From Novosphingobium sp. ZN18A2 (GTDB lineage: Bacteria > Pseudomonadota > Alphaproteobacteria > Sphingomonadales > Sphingomonadaceae): a stretch of 64,000 nt of DNA. The stretch spans positions 806,001 to 870,000 of the forward strand of contig NZ_CP136651.1 of assembly GCF_036784765.1 (NCBI RefSeq), given 5' to 3'. The notes below the pieces were generated by a model. That model did not search any database and had not been told where the DNA came from. It saw nothing but the letters and a program-made list of their open reading frames with translations. Position numbers and translations under genes: made by a program. Shown here piece by piece: positions 1-8,178 of this stretch (its first letter is position 1; every line of letters starts with the position of its first letter).

Positions 1-2
1 CC

Positions 3-419
3 ATGCTTCACAATATGGGGACGCGGATCACCGTATCAAGATCGGCGCTTGAGGCGCTTCTGGCCGAAGCGGCGGGCGCGCACCCGCTGGAATGCTGCGG
101 ATTGTTGTGGGCGGGCGCGGGGCTGGATGTCGCGCGGATAGAGCCTTGCGCCAACGTGGCGGAAAATCCGGCGGACAGTTTCGAGATAGACCCCGCCGCG
201 CTGATCGCCGCGCACAAGGCGGAACGGGCCGGGGAAGGGCGGCTGGCGGGATATTATCACTCGCATCCGAACGGGCGTTCCGGGCCTTCGGGACGGGATC
301 GCGTGCAGGCGACCGGGGATGGGCGCCAATGGGCGATTGTCGCGGGCGGCGCGGTTACGTGGTGGAGCGACGATCCATCGGGTTTTACGCCACTTTCCTA
401 CCAGACCCCATCCAGCTAA
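3..419 (+). CDS. JAMM/MPN (M67-type) metalloprotease
   Basis: A 138-residue JAMM/MPN-fold metalloprotease of the M67 (Mov34) type. The zinc motif is complete: Glu30, then His86, His88, Ser96 and Asp99 in the HxH(x7)SxxD arrangement (HSHPNGRSGPSGRD). There is no signal peptide or membrane segment, so it is probably cytoplasmic. Bacterial relatives cut isopeptide bonds or trim ubiquitin-like sulfur carriers. No sulfur-carrier or E1-like gene lies beside it, so its substrate is open. ATG at 3 is used; ATG at 15 is equally plausible, and the window edge hides any upstream RBS. About 160 noncoding bases separate it from chpT. Confidence 0.85.
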   Translation: MLHNMGTRITVSRSALEALLAEAAGAHPLECCGLLWAGAGLDVARIEPCANVAENPADSFEIDPAALIAAHKAERAGEGRLAGYYHSHPNGRSGPSGRDRVQATGDGRQWAIVAGGAVTWWSDDPSGFTPLSYQTPSS

Positions 420-578
420 GGCTGTCGGGCAATGGGCACGACCGACCTCAAACGCGTTTCCCTGGCGCGCGGATATGCCGCAGGGGGTGAAGCGGGGCAT
501 GACAGTCCTCGCGTCAATCGCGGAACGTATTCGTCAACACCGTCAACTTCATCAGAAAATCCGGCCGAAAGCTTAACG

Positions 579-1220
579 ATGACCACTTCCTCGCTCGATC
601 TTGCCAGCCTGCTCTGCTCGCGCCTGTGCCACGATATGCTCAGCCCGGTCGGCGCGCTGTCCAACGGGCTCGAACTGCTGGCGGACGAAAAAGACCCCGA
701 AATGCGCAAGCGGTGCTTCGAACTGCTTGAACAGAGCGCGAAGACAAGCGCGGACAAGCTGCGCTTCTTCCGGCTGGCGTTCGGCGCGGCGGGCGGCTTC
801 GGCGATCTTGTGCCGGTGGCCGAAGCGCGCACGCTGGTCGATGCGTTGATCGGCAACAATGGCCGGATCGAAGCGAAATGGGCGCTGGGCAGCGATGCGT
901 TGCCCAAGCCCGCGATCAAGACGCTGCTCAACCTTGCGCTGATCGGGATAGAAGCGCTGGTGCGCGGCGGTGTGCTGGAACTGGCGGCCGAAAACAAGGA
1001 CGGGGCAAGCGAGATCGTGGTGCGCGCGGCAGGCGCGAAGATCGCGTTCGACCCGGCAGTGGGCGAGGCGCTGGAAGGCAAGGTCACCGGCGCGGATCTG
1101 TCCAGCCGCACGGCCCCCGCCGCGATGCTGTACGAACTGGCCGAAAGCCTGGGCGGCGGCCTGCAATTCGCCCTGACGGCAGACGCGCTGGTCATGGGCG
1201 CGGTCCTTCCGCAGGGGTAA
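579..1220 (+). CDS. chpT: Histidine phosphotransferase ChpT
   Basis: A 213-residue ChpT-type histidine phosphotransferase. In Caulobacter, ChpT passes phosphate from the hybrid kinase CckA to CtrA and CpdR, controlling the cell cycle. The dimerisation/phosphotransfer helix near the N-terminus contains CHDMLSPVGALSNGLELL with His18 as phosphoacceptor. The C-terminal half is a degenerate Bergerat-like fold without convincing ATP-binding boxes, as expected for ChpT rather than a true kinase. The start at 579 places the H-box at the usual distance; a longer frame begins at 432 but its extra 49 residues look unlike protein. The downstream amidase begins 5 nt after the stop, suggesting co-transcription. 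Confidence 0.85.
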   Translation: MTTSSLDLASLLCSRLCHDMLSPVGALSNGLELLADEKDPEMRKRCFELLEQSAKTSADKLRFFRLAFGAAGGFGDLVPVAEARTLVDALIGNNGRIEAKWALGSDALPKPAIKTLLNLALIGIEALVRGGVLELAAENKDGASEIVVRAAGAKIAFDPAVGEALEGKVTGADLSSRTAPAAMLYELAESLGGGLQFALTADALVMGAVLPQG

Positions 1221-1225
1221 GCGCG

Positions 1226-1936
1226 ATGCCGATGCGCAAGTGGCTGGTTCACCGCGAGGTTCCCTCGCCGAACTGGAACGAGCGTAAGCAGCCCGTGTCG
1301 ATGGCGGTGATCCATTACACCGGGATGCGCACCGCGGAAGAGGCGCTGGAACGGATGTGCGATCCGGCGGCGGAAGTGTCCGCGCACTACATGATTACGG
1401 AAGACGGGCAGGTAACCCAGCTCGTCGACGAGGAAAAGCGCGCCTGGCACGCTGGCCGGTCCTACTGGCGCGGAGAAACCGACGTGAACTCCGCCAGCGT
1501 GGGAATCGAACTGGTCAATCCCGGCCACGAATGGGGATACCGCGACTTCCCCGATGCGCAGATGGAGGCGCTGGTCCCGCTGCTGGCCGATATCGTGAAG
1601 CGCCACGATATCCCGCGCGCCAACGTGGTAGGGCATTCGGACATAGCGCCCGCGCGCAAGGAAGATCCGGGCGAGCTGTTCGACTGGGACTTGCTGGCCC
1701 GCTATCGCCTTGCCCTGGACAAGCCGAAGCCCACGATGCGGCTGGTGTTCGATAACGACGGCGCGTTCTACCTCGCGCTGGAACGCTTCGGATATGACAT
1801 CACCGATGGCCCCGCCGCTGTGCGCGCCTTCCAGCGGCGGTGGCGGCCGCACCGGATCGACGGAGAGATCGACGGCCAGATCGGCGCGCTACTGTTCGAA
1901 CTTTTGCTGGAACGCGACATGGGACGTGCTAGATAG
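1226..1936 (+). CDS. N-acetylmuramoyl-L-alanine amidase, AmpD/AmiD-like, with peptidoglycan-binding tail
   Basis: A 236-residue family-2 amidase (PGRP/AmpD fold) that cleaves the bond between N-acetylmuramic acid and the stem peptide. Likely zinc ligands are His30 (AVIHYTG), His137 (VVGHSDIAP) and Asp147, with Glu94 and Lys145 nearby in the active site. Residues about 175-230 (AFYLALERFGYD to IDGQIGALLFELL) resemble a peptidoglycan-binding domain, making it longer than AmpD proper. No signal peptide or lipobox is visible, which argues for cytoplasmic muropeptide recycling. The start is ATG 1226, 5 nt after chpT; ATG 1232 is an alternative. rnpB follows almost immediately. Confidence 0.85.
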   Translation: MPMRKWLVHREVPSPNWNERKQPVSMAVIHYTGMRTAEEALERMCDPAAEVSAHYMITEDGQVTQLVDEEKRAWHAGRSYWRGETDVNSASVGIELVNPGHEWGYRDFPDAQMEALVPLLADIVKRHDIPRANVVGHSDIAPARKEDPGELFDWDLLARYRLALDKPKPTMRLVFDNDGAFYLALERFGYDITDGPAAVRAFQRRWRPHRIDGEIDGQIGALLFELLLERDMGRAR

Positions 1937-1944
1937 CCGCTCGC

Positions 1945-2380
1945 GCCAGGAGGCCGGGCAGCCGCGCCCATGGGCCGCTCTTCACGGGCGGATCGATGGT
2001 CGAGGAAAGTCCGGGCTCCACGAAACAAGGGTGGCGGGTAACGCCCGCCGGCCCCGGATTCCGGTCCGGGGTCAGGGACAGTGCCACAGAGAGCAGACCG
2101 CTAACCGGAGCGATCCGGCAGCAAGGGTGAAAGGGTGCGGCAAGAGCGCACCGCGCGACCGGCAACGGAAGCGGCACGGCAAACCCCACCCGGAGCAAGA
2201 CCGAATAGGGGCGGCGCGTCCCGGGAAACCGGGGCAGGCGTGTTTCGCGCCGGACCGCCCGGGTTGGTTGCTAGAGCGCCGCGGCAACGCGGGGCCGAGA
2301 GGAATGGCTGCCCTTGGGGATACGGTCTCTTTTCAGGGATACCGTCCGCAAGACAGAACCCGGCTTACAGGCCTCCTGGT
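1945..2380 (+). ncRNA. rnpB: RNase P RNA (bacterial type A)
   Basis: The catalytic RNA of ribonuclease P, which matures tRNA 5' ends. Hallmarks are GAGGAAAGTCCGGGCTCC near 2004 (conserved region I) and ACAGAACCCGGCTTACAG near 2353 (conserved region V). The terminal P1 helix is visible: CCAGGAGGC (1946-1954) pairs with GCCTCCTGG (2371-2379). ACAGAGAGCAGACCG and GGTGAAAGGGTGCGGCAAGAG occupy the specificity domain region. A T-run (2384-2388) follows P1 and could end transcription; a short palindrome CCGCCGGACCGGCGG lies at 2421-2435 before the convergent phosphatase gene. End points are estimated from P1. Confidence 0.95.
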
Positions 2381-2438
2381 GTATTTTTGCTGCCGGTCGT
2401 CCGGGTGCCCCGCTGCCGCACCGCCGGACCGGCGGCGA

Positions 2439-3200
2439 TCAAACCGTATCCAGAAACCACCGGTCGGTCCCTTCCAGGCCGATCGCGGTCAGGCGGTCCG
2501 AAGCGAAAGCGCCGGTGTCTATCCCGATCCGGTTGGGCTGTTCGTCCACCGTGTCGGTAATGGTGTGGCCGTGCACCACGATGAAGCCGCGATCGCTCTT
2601 GTCGTCCAGGAACTCCCCCCGGATCCAGCGCAAGTCCGCTGTCACCTGTTCATCGACCGGAACGCCCGGACGGATGCCTGCATGGACGAACAGGTAATCC
2701 CCGATGCGAATCGATTCTTCCATGCCGTTCATGAAGGCGACGTGGTCCTCCGGCACGACCAGCGGCAGAAATTCGCGGAGTTCCGGCACGGTCTTGCGGT
2801 CATAGGTCGGCCGGTCGATGTCATAGCTGAGCAGCGTTTCCCTGCCGCCGAAGCGCAGGAAATGGCGCAGCGCCTCGTCGCGTTCGAAGGCGGCAAGGAA
2901 CATCTCTTCGTGGTTGCCGCCGATAAAGCGAACCGCGCGCTGGCGCGCCCAGCGGCGCGCCCGGTCAATCACGCCGCGGCTGTCCGGTCCGCGATCGACA
3001 AGGTCGCCCAGCAGGATCACGGTGGTTTCGGCCGGGCCGCGCGCGATATCGTCCGCCTCGATTGCAGCGATCAAACGTTCGAACAGGTCAAGCCGTCCGT
3101 GGATGTCGCCGATGGCATAAACGCGCTGTCCGTCGGGCACTGCCGCGTGCTCCGCGGACCGCGGAGAGGCTGAAAACAGCGATCGCAAACGTTGAATCAT
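2439..3200 (-). CDS. Metallophosphoesterase (PPP-type serine/threonine phosphatase-like)
   Basis: A 253-residue calcineurin-like phosphoesterase of the PPP/bacterial Apa-related group. The metal-binding signatures are in canonical order: GDIHGR (31-36), GDLVDRG (65-71) and GNHEEM (95-100), followed by later His residues in LFVHAGIRPG and VVHGHT. It probably dephosphorylates proteins or nucleotides; the natural substrate cannot be read from sequence. The start at 3200 (MIQRLRSLFS) puts the first motif at the usual place; in-frame sequence upstream is low quality. It converges on rnpB and is divergent from the TorF-type porin, with 252 nt between. Confidence 0.85.
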   Translation of the reverse strand: MIQRLRSLFSASPRSAEHAAVPDGQRVYAIGDIHGRLDLFERLIAAIEADDIARGPAETTVILLGDLVDRGPDSRGVIDRARRWARQRAVRFIGGNHEEMFLAAFERDEALRHFLRFGGRETLLSYDIDRPTYDRKTVPELREFLPLVVPEDHVAFMNGMEESIRIGDYLFVHAGIRPGVPVDEQVTADLRWIRGEFLDDKSDRGFIVVHGHTITDTVDEQPNRIGIDTGAFASDRLTAIGLEGTDRWFLDTV

Positions 3201-3293
3201 CGGCTGGTGCGCGCATTTGCCATTGGTGCGGATATGGGCGGCGGTGCCTGCCGGGGCAAGGCGTGCCATGTCCCCTGGTGCTTAAAAGACACA

Positions 3294-3308
3294 AGGTTTC
3301 ACAAACCT
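3294..3308. promoter_or_regulatory. Short palindrome upstream of the TorF-type porin
   Basis: AGGTTTCACAAACCT is a 6-bp inverted repeat with a 3-nt centre in the 252-nt region between the divergent phosphatase and porin genes, about 145 nt before the porin start. It could be an operator or a small mRNA hairpin. There is no regulator next door to assign it to. Confidence 0.25.
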
Positions 3309-3452
3309 GCCACACTCGGTAACTTTTCTCTTGTGCAGTGCAGCAGGATTAGGCAACTTCTCCGTGTCGCTCCAAGGAAGGCCCATCTGAACGAGGCAAT
3401 CCGGGAGCAACGCAGGTGGGACGAACGCGTCAACTATGTAAAAGGATTCGAC

Positions 3453-4202
3453 ATGCGTACGTCCATCAAGGCCCTTCTGGCCTCCTCCGTCCTCGCCGTT
3501 GCCACGCTCGCGTCTTCGCCGGCATTTGCCGACGATACCGCGCCGCCTTCGGACTTCACCGTTTCGGGCAACGTTGCGCTGGTAACCGATTACCGCTTCC
3601 GCGGCGTTTCGCTTTCGGGCGGCGATCCGGCAATCCAGGGCGGCATCACCGTTTCGCACTCGAGCGGTTTCTATGTCGGCACGTGGTCGTCCTCGATCCG
3701 TGGCGGCGACGTTTATGGCGAGCAGGAGCTTGACCTGTTCGGCGGCTGGACCGGCCAGGTAACGTCGGGCCTGTCGCTCGATGCCGGCCTTCTCGTCTAC
3801 GTCTATCCGGGCAGCCAGACCGGCAATGCCGACTACTGGGAACCCTATGCCTCGATCTCGGGCACCGTTGGCCCCGCCACCGCCAAGGTCGGCGTCGCCT
3901 ATGCCTGGTCGCAGAGCTCGCTGGGCGATCAGGACAACACCTATGTCTATGGCAACCTTGACGTGGGTGTGCCCAACACGCCGATCACGGTGTCCGGCCA
4001 CGTCGGCTATACCGATGGCGTGCTGTCGCCCTATATCCTTGCCGGCGGCACCAAGCGTAACGGTTGGGATTATTCGATCGGCGCTTCGGCGGCGGTCTGG
4101 GGCCCGCTCTCGCTGGGCGTCTCGTACATCGGCGTCGACGGGCCGAGCGTGAACGGCCTTACCGACGATGCGGTTGTCGGCACGCTGACGGCCAGCTTCT
4201 GA
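3453..4202 (+). CDS. TorF family putative outer-membrane porin
   Basis: A 249-residue outer-membrane beta-barrel protein of the TorF/TIGR02001 group. A Sec signal peptide covers about residues 1-26 (MRTSIKALLASSVLAV...AFA, cleavage before DDTAP). The mature part has alternating hydrophobic and polar strands and ends in aromatic Phe (GTLTASF), the usual barrel-assembly signal. The family includes the motif seen here, VTDYRFRGVSLSGGDPAIQG. It presumably forms a channel for small solutes, but the substrate is unknown. The start is set by AAAGGA 7 nt upstream of ATG 3453. Codon use is strongly biased, suggesting high expression, and two strong hairpins follow the stop. Confidence 0.85.
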   Translation: MRTSIKALLASSVLAVATLASSPAFADDTAPPSDFTVSGNVALVTDYRFRGVSLSGGDPAIQGGITVSHSSGFYVGTWSSSIRGGDVYGEQELDLFGGWTGQVTSGLSLDAGLLVYVYPGSQTGNADYWEPYASISGTVGPATAKVGVAYAWSQSSLGDQDNTYVYGNLDVGVPNTPITVSGHVGYTDGVLSPYILAGGTKRNGWDYSIGASAAVWGPLSLGVSYIGVDGPSVNGLTDDAVVGTLTASF

Positions 4203-4222
4203 TTATCGGAAATACAGATCTT

Positions 4223-4260
4223 TCGGCCGGGTTTCCCCTCCAGCGGGGTATCCCGGCCGA
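4223..4260 (+). terminator. Inverted repeat after the porin gene
   Basis: TCGGCCGGG (4223-4231) pairs perfectly with CCCGGCCGA (4252-4260); a smaller CCCC/GGGG pairing can extend inside the loop. No T-run follows directly, so on its own it is more likely a stabilising 3' hairpin, acting with the terminator just downstream. Confidence 0.5.
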
Positions 4261-4270
4261 TTGACGCGGG

Positions 4271-4303
4271 GGCCCGCACGGCGAAAGTCTGTGCGGGCCT
4301 TTG
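4271..4303 (+). terminator. Intrinsic terminator of the porin transcript
   Basis: GGCCCGCAC (4271-4279) and GTGCGGGCC (4291-4299) form a perfect 9-bp GC-rich stem with an 11-nt loop, followed by TTT. It lies 70-100 nt after the porin stop and before the methyltransferase start at 4376. Confidence 0.75.
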
Positions 4304-4375
4304 CGCATCCGCGCCGGGGCGCGATTCCGGCCGCCTTCACCTTTTGCTCACCCTTCCCGTTTAGCACCTTGCGGC

Positions 4376-5722
4376 ATGAGCGCGCAGGAACCCGCCGCCG
4401 ACCGGCGGCCAGAAAGCGACGTGTCCGCAGGCGTTGGCCTTGCCGGGCTGGCGGGGCTGTTCGCGTGGTTGCTGGTCTGCCGCAAGTGGGGCGCGATCTC
4501 GCTTGCGCTGGGGCTGCCCGGCCCGCACCGGGCGATGGACGGCCCTTACGCCGCGCTTGCCGCTGTGCTGTTTTCCGGCGTGCCGATGGTGCTCTATTCG
4601 GTGCTGGTCGAAAAGGTCCACCGCCGCGCTTCGACCGGGATCGACTGGGACAGCCCGCGCCCGCTGTCGCAGGTCATCGACATTTCGATTACCAAGCTGG
4701 CCGGGTTGTGGGCCACCTGGGCGCTGATCGCGCTCTTCTATTTCCTTTCGCGCTGGTACTGGGACGGCACATACCTTTTCGCGATGAAGGTGCTGGGCGT
4801 GGCCGCGCCGCTGCTGTTCCTGGCCTCTATCCCCTATGTCCTGTGGCTTGACCGCGTGCTGGTGAACCCGCGTGACGGGGCGTGGCACATGGGGGCGCTG
4901 CTGATCGGGCGCGAAGCGTGGGATGCGTCCGAAGTGAAGCGTCACTTGCGCCTGTGGGCGGTGAAGGGTTTCTGGATCGCCTTCATGGTTTCGATCCTGC
5001 CCTTCGGGTTCGAGGCCGTGGTGCGCCGCGACTGGAGCGGCATCGCGGGCAACCCGGTTGTGCTTTCCGCTGCGCTGATCGACGTGATGTTCATGGTCGA
5101 CGTGCAGATCGCGATGGTCGGCTACCTGCTGACGATGAAGCCGCTCGATTCGCAAATCCGCAGCGCCAATCCGTTCCTTGCCGGCTGGGTCGCCGCGCTG
5201 ATCTGCTATCCCCCGTTCCAGTTGATGATGCCGGGCCGCCCGCTGTTCTACCAGCAGGCGACGCAGCAGTGGTTCGTCTGGCTTGACGGGCACACCGCGC
5301 TGCTATGGGTGTGGGCCATCGCGATGACGGTGCTGACCGCGATCTATGCCTGGGCGACGGTGGCCTTCGGCCTGCGCTTTTCGAACCTCACCTATCGCGG
5401 CGTGCTGACGAACGGGCCTTATGCGTTAACGCGCCACCCGGCCTATCTCGCCAAGAACCTGTTCTGGTGGATGGAGACGCTGCCGTTCCTCGTCACCAGC
5501 CATTCGATGGGTGACGCAGTGCGCAACACGGTGGCGCTGGCAGGGGTCAGCGCGATCTATTTCTGGCGTGCTAAGACAGAAGAAGCGCACCTGCTGGCCG
5601 AAGACGCCAAATATCGCGAATACCACGCTTGGATGACGCACAACGCCCCGCTGACGCGCTGGATGCACAAGGCGGGAAGGCTGCTGCGCCCGCGCGGAAT
5701 GCAGGTGCAGCCGGCGGAATAG
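4376..5722 (+). CDS. ICMT/PEMT-like integral membrane methyltransferase
   Basis: A 448-residue polytopic membrane protein. Its C-terminal part carries the isoprenylcysteine/phospholipid methyltransferase signature, TNGPYALTRHPAYLAKNLFW at about residues 345-364, followed by the acidic helix EEAHLLAEDAKYREY typical of SAM binding in this family. The N-terminal 300 residues add several hydrophobic segments (for example 20-37, 65-80, 117-130, 147-160), so it is roughly twice the size of minimal ICMT enzymes. The methyl acceptor is unknown; a lipid or prenylated substrate in the inner membrane is likely. The start follows the porin terminator. It converges with the APH-family kinase gene. Confidence 0.7.
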   Translation: MSAQEPAADRRPESDVSAGVGLAGLAGLFAWLLVCRKWGAISLALGLPGPHRAMDGPYAALAAVLFSGVPMVLYSVLVEKVHRRASTGIDWDSPRPLSQVIDISITKLAGLWATWALIALFYFLSRWYWDGTYLFAMKVLGVAAPLLFLASIPYVLWLDRVLVNPRDGAWHMGALLIGREAWDASEVKRHLRLWAVKGFWIAFMVSILPFGFEAVVRRDWSGIAGNPVVLSAALIDVMFMVDVQIAMVGYLLTMKPLDSQIRSANPFLAGWVAALICYPPFQLMMPGRPLFYQQATQQWFVWLDGHTALLWVWAIAMTVLTAIYAWATVAFGLRFSNLTYRGVLTNGPYALTRHPAYLAKNLFWWMETLPFLVTSHSMGDAVRNTVALAGVSAIYFWRAKTEEAHLLAEDAKYREYHAWMTHNAPLTRWMHKAGRLLRPRGMQVQPAE

Positions 5723-5792
5723 GCGGCGGCGCTTCAGCTTCGTTAAGTAGCGCCCTTGGGCAGTCTCAGAACGGGGGATATGGGGATTCGAC

Positions 5793-6872
5793 TTACGCCC
5801 CGGCCAGCTTCGCGAACTCCCACGCCTTGTCGGCCAGCGGCGTCACGCGTTCGGACATCGCCCTGGCATGCGCGGAACTGGCGGTGCCGTCTATCACGCG
5901 CTTCTTGATGCCCTGCATGATCCCGGCAAGGCGGAAGAAGTTGTAGGCGAAATACCAGTTCATGTCGGGCACCCCGTCGCGCCCGGTGGCCGCACAATAG
6001 CGTTCGACCACGTCTTCCAGTTCGGGGATGCCCAGCGCCTTGCGATCAAGGTCCATCACGCCTGAACGTCCGCCGTTTTCCGTCACCCACGCCATGCAGA
6101 CATAGGTGAAATCGGCCAGCGGGTCGCCCAGCGTCGAAAGCTCCCAGTCAAGCACGGCCAGCACTTCGGCGCGGTCCTTCGCGAAGATCATGTTGTCTAT
6201 GCGATAGTCGCCGTGGACCACGCTGGTGCGCGTCTGTTCGGGAAGCGTCGCGGACAGCCATTCGATCAGCCGCTCCATCGGCTCCATATGTTCGGTTTCG
6301 GACAGCTTGTATTGCTTGGTCCAGCGCTGGACCTGGCGGCCGAAATAGTTGCCCGGCTTGCCGAAGTCCGACAGGCCCACCGCATCGACATCCACCGCGT
6401 GAAGTTTCGCCAACGTGTCGATCATCGTGTTATAGACCGCGCGGCGTTCCTCCGGGTTCGATCCGGGCATGGCCCCGTCCCAGATCGACCGGCCATCGAC
6501 CATGCCCATCACATAGAACCACGATCCGACCACGTCCTCGTCGGTGCACAGCCCGTATTGCCTGGCCACCGGAAAGCCGGTTCCGTTGAGCGCCTTCTGC
6601 ACCTTGTATTCGCGGTCGACCGCGTGGGCGGAGGGCAGCAGCGGGCCGAACGGCTTGCGGCGCAGCACATAGGGACCGCTGGGCGCTTCGATCTTGTAGG
6701 TCGGGTTCGATTGCCCGCCCTTGAACTTGCGCACGGCAAGCGGCCCTTCGAAGCCTTCGACGTTCGCTTCGAACCATTGGGTCAGCTTCGCTTCGTCCAG
6801 CTGGTCCGCGCCTTCGGGCACAACGGTGCCGACAAAGGCTTCCTGGGCGTTGAGGGCCGGTCCTGTACTCAT
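5793..6872 (-). CDS. APH-family phosphotransferase (ACAD10/11 kinase-domain or LvaA-like)
   Basis: A 359-residue aminoglycoside-phosphotransferase-fold kinase. The catalytic loop HGDYRIDNMIF (220-230, Asp222 and Asn227) and the metal-binding DWE (Asp242) are intact; RKFKGGQSNPTYKI (48-61) forms the nucleotide loop. This subgroup is the stand-alone version of the kinase domain of animal ACAD10/11, and of LvaA in the Pseudomonas levulinate pathway, which phosphorylate 4-hydroxyacyl-CoA. It is last in a minus-strand set SDR-ACAD-ADH-kinase, where the ACAD is of the ACAD10/11 type, supporting that role rather than drug resistance. The start at 6872 is preferred; ATG 6890 is also in frame. Confidence 0.8.
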   Translation of the reverse strand: MSTGPALNAQEAFVGTVVPEGADQLDEAKLTQWFEANVEGFEGPLAVRKFKGGQSNPTYKIEAPSGPYVLRRKPFGPLLPSAHAVDREYKVQKALNGTGFPVARQYGLCTDEDVVGSWFYVMGMVDGRSIWDGAMPGSNPEERRAVYNTMIDTLAKLHAVDVDAVGLSDFGKPGNYFGRQVQRWTKQYKLSETEHMEPMERLIEWLSATLPEQTRTSVVHGDYRIDNMIFAKDRAEVLAVLDWELSTLGDPLADFTYVCMAWVTENGGRSGVMDLDRKALGIPELEDVVERYCAATGRDGVPDMNWYFAYNFFRLAGIMQGIKKRVIDGTASSAHARAMSERVTPLADKAWEFAKLAGA

Positions 6873-6978
6873 GTCAAATTCCCCGTTCACCCTGCGCTTG
6901 CGGCAGAGCCATCTATCTATTCCCGCTCTTGCCGGTGTCCGCCCGAAGCCAGGGGACGAACCGGCCGGGGTTCATGCC

Positions 6979-8067
6979 TTACTGGTCGAAAACGATAACC
7001 GAACGCGCGGTGTGGCCTGCGCGCATCTTGTCGAAACCGTCGTTGATCTGCTCGATCGGGATGCGTTCGGCGATCATCGTGTCGAGATCGAGCAGGCCGC
7101 GCATATAGAAATCGACCAGGCGCGGCATATCGACCGGGAAGTGGTTCATGCCCATGATCGCGCCTTGCAGCTTCTTTCCCGAAAGCAGGTCCATCGCCGA
7201 CAGGCCCACCTTTTCGGTCAGCGGCATCATGCCCAGCACGGTGGCCGTACCGCCGCGACGCAGCGAATCGACCGCAAGCTGCGCCGAAGCGGGGCGGCCG
7301 ACCGCTTCGATGGCAAAGTCCACGCCGCCCTTCGTCATTTCCACGATCTGCGCGGCCGCATCGTTGGCCAGCGCATCGACGGTGTCGGTCGCGCCCATCT
7401 TCATCGCCAGTTCGCGCTTTTCGGGCAGGGGATCGGCGGCGATGATCCGGCCCGCGCCGGCGATCTTCGCCGCGTTGATGGTTGCAAGCCCCACGCCGCC
7501 GCAGCCGACCACGGCCACCGTTTCGCCCGGCGTAACCTTGCAGGCGTTGAACACGGTGCCCGCGCCGGTCGTCACCGCGCAGCCGATAACCGCCGCGCGG
7601 TCGAGCGGCATTTCCGGATCGATCGCGGTGCAGGCGTGTTCATGGATCAGCATCATTTCGGCAAAGGCCGAAAGGTTGAGCATCTGGTTGACGGGCGTTC
7701 CGTCCTCACGCGTCAGGCGCGGGTCTTCGCCCTTGCCGCGCCGCGTTTCGCCGCCCAGGCACAATGCCATGCGGCCGGTCACGCAGAATTCGCAGTGGCC
7801 GCAGAACGCGGAAAGGCAGGTTACCACCGCGTCGCCGGGCTTCACCGTGCGCACTTCGCTGCCCACCGCCTCGACGATGCCCGCCGCTTCGTGACCGGGA
7901 ACGGCGGGAAGAGGGTGCGGATAGGCGCCGTCAATGAAGTGCAGGTCCGAATGGCACAGCCCGCAGGCTACCGTGCGAATCAGCACTTCGTGCGGGCCGG
8001 GCTTCGAAATGTTGAGATTTTCTATTTCGAGCGGCTTGCCCGGCTCTACGAGGACGGCGGCTTTCAT
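6979..8067 (-). CDS. Zinc-dependent alcohol dehydrogenase (MDR family)
   Basis: A 362-residue medium-chain dehydrogenase that oxidises an alcohol with NAD(P). Catalytic zinc ligands are Cys38 (CGLCHSD) and His59-Glu60 (GHE); the structural zinc lobe has Cys89, Cys92, Cys95 and Cys103. The Rossmann loop VVGCGGVGLATI lies at about 186-197. The start MKAAVLVEPG at 8067 is the standard family N-terminus; the in-frame extension upstream runs through an intergenic palindrome and is not coding. The length is normal. It sits between an acyl-CoA dehydrogenase and the APH kinase, so its substrate is probably a hydroxylated fatty or alicyclic intermediate of the same route. Confidence 0.88.
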   Translation of the reverse strand: MKAAVLVEPGKPLEIENLNISKPGPHEVLIRTVACGLCHSDLHFIDGAYPHPLPAVPGHEAAGIVEAVGSEVRTVKPGDAVVTCLSAFCGHCEFCVTGRMALCLGGETRRGKGEDPRLTREDGTPVNQMLNLSAFAEMMLIHEHACTAIDPEMPLDRAAVIGCAVTTGAGTVFNACKVTPGETVAVVGCGGVGLATINAAKIAGAGRIIAADPLPEKRELAMKMGATDTVDALANDAAAQIVEMTKGGVDFAIEAVGRPASAQLAVDSLRRGGTATVLGMMPLTEKVGLSAMDLLSGKKLQGAIMGMNHFPVDMPRLVDFYMRGLLDLDTMIAERIPIEQINDGFDKMRAGHTARSVIVFDQ

Positions 8068-8081
8068 GGCTTTCTCCGATT

Positions 8082-8169
8082 CCCCTCCCGCTTGCGGCGG
8101 AAGTCGGGGGTGGGCATTTCCGGGGCGGGCACAGCGGCCCGCCGCCGGTCCCTCCCGCAAGCGGGAGGG
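8082..8169. repeat. Inverted doublet of a CTCCCGCTTGCGGGAG-type palindrome (copy 1)
   Basis: A left copy, CCCCTCCCGCTTGCGG (8082-8097) with a GGGGGTGGGC tail, faces a right copy CCCTCCCGC-AA-GCGGGAGGG (8150-8169). The pair resembles REP doublets (REPINs). It fills the 111-nt gap between the alcohol dehydrogenase and acyl-CoA dehydrogenase genes. Two more doublets of the same family lie at 11786-11878 and 13044-13165. Confidence 0.7.
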
Positions 8170-8178
8170 AAGGTTTCG

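Noticed and set aside
5793..6872. Aminoglycoside resistance gene
   Set aside because: The kinase belongs to the ACAD10/11-associated or LvaA-like subgroup by motif context and neighbours, not to known drug-modifying APH enzymes.
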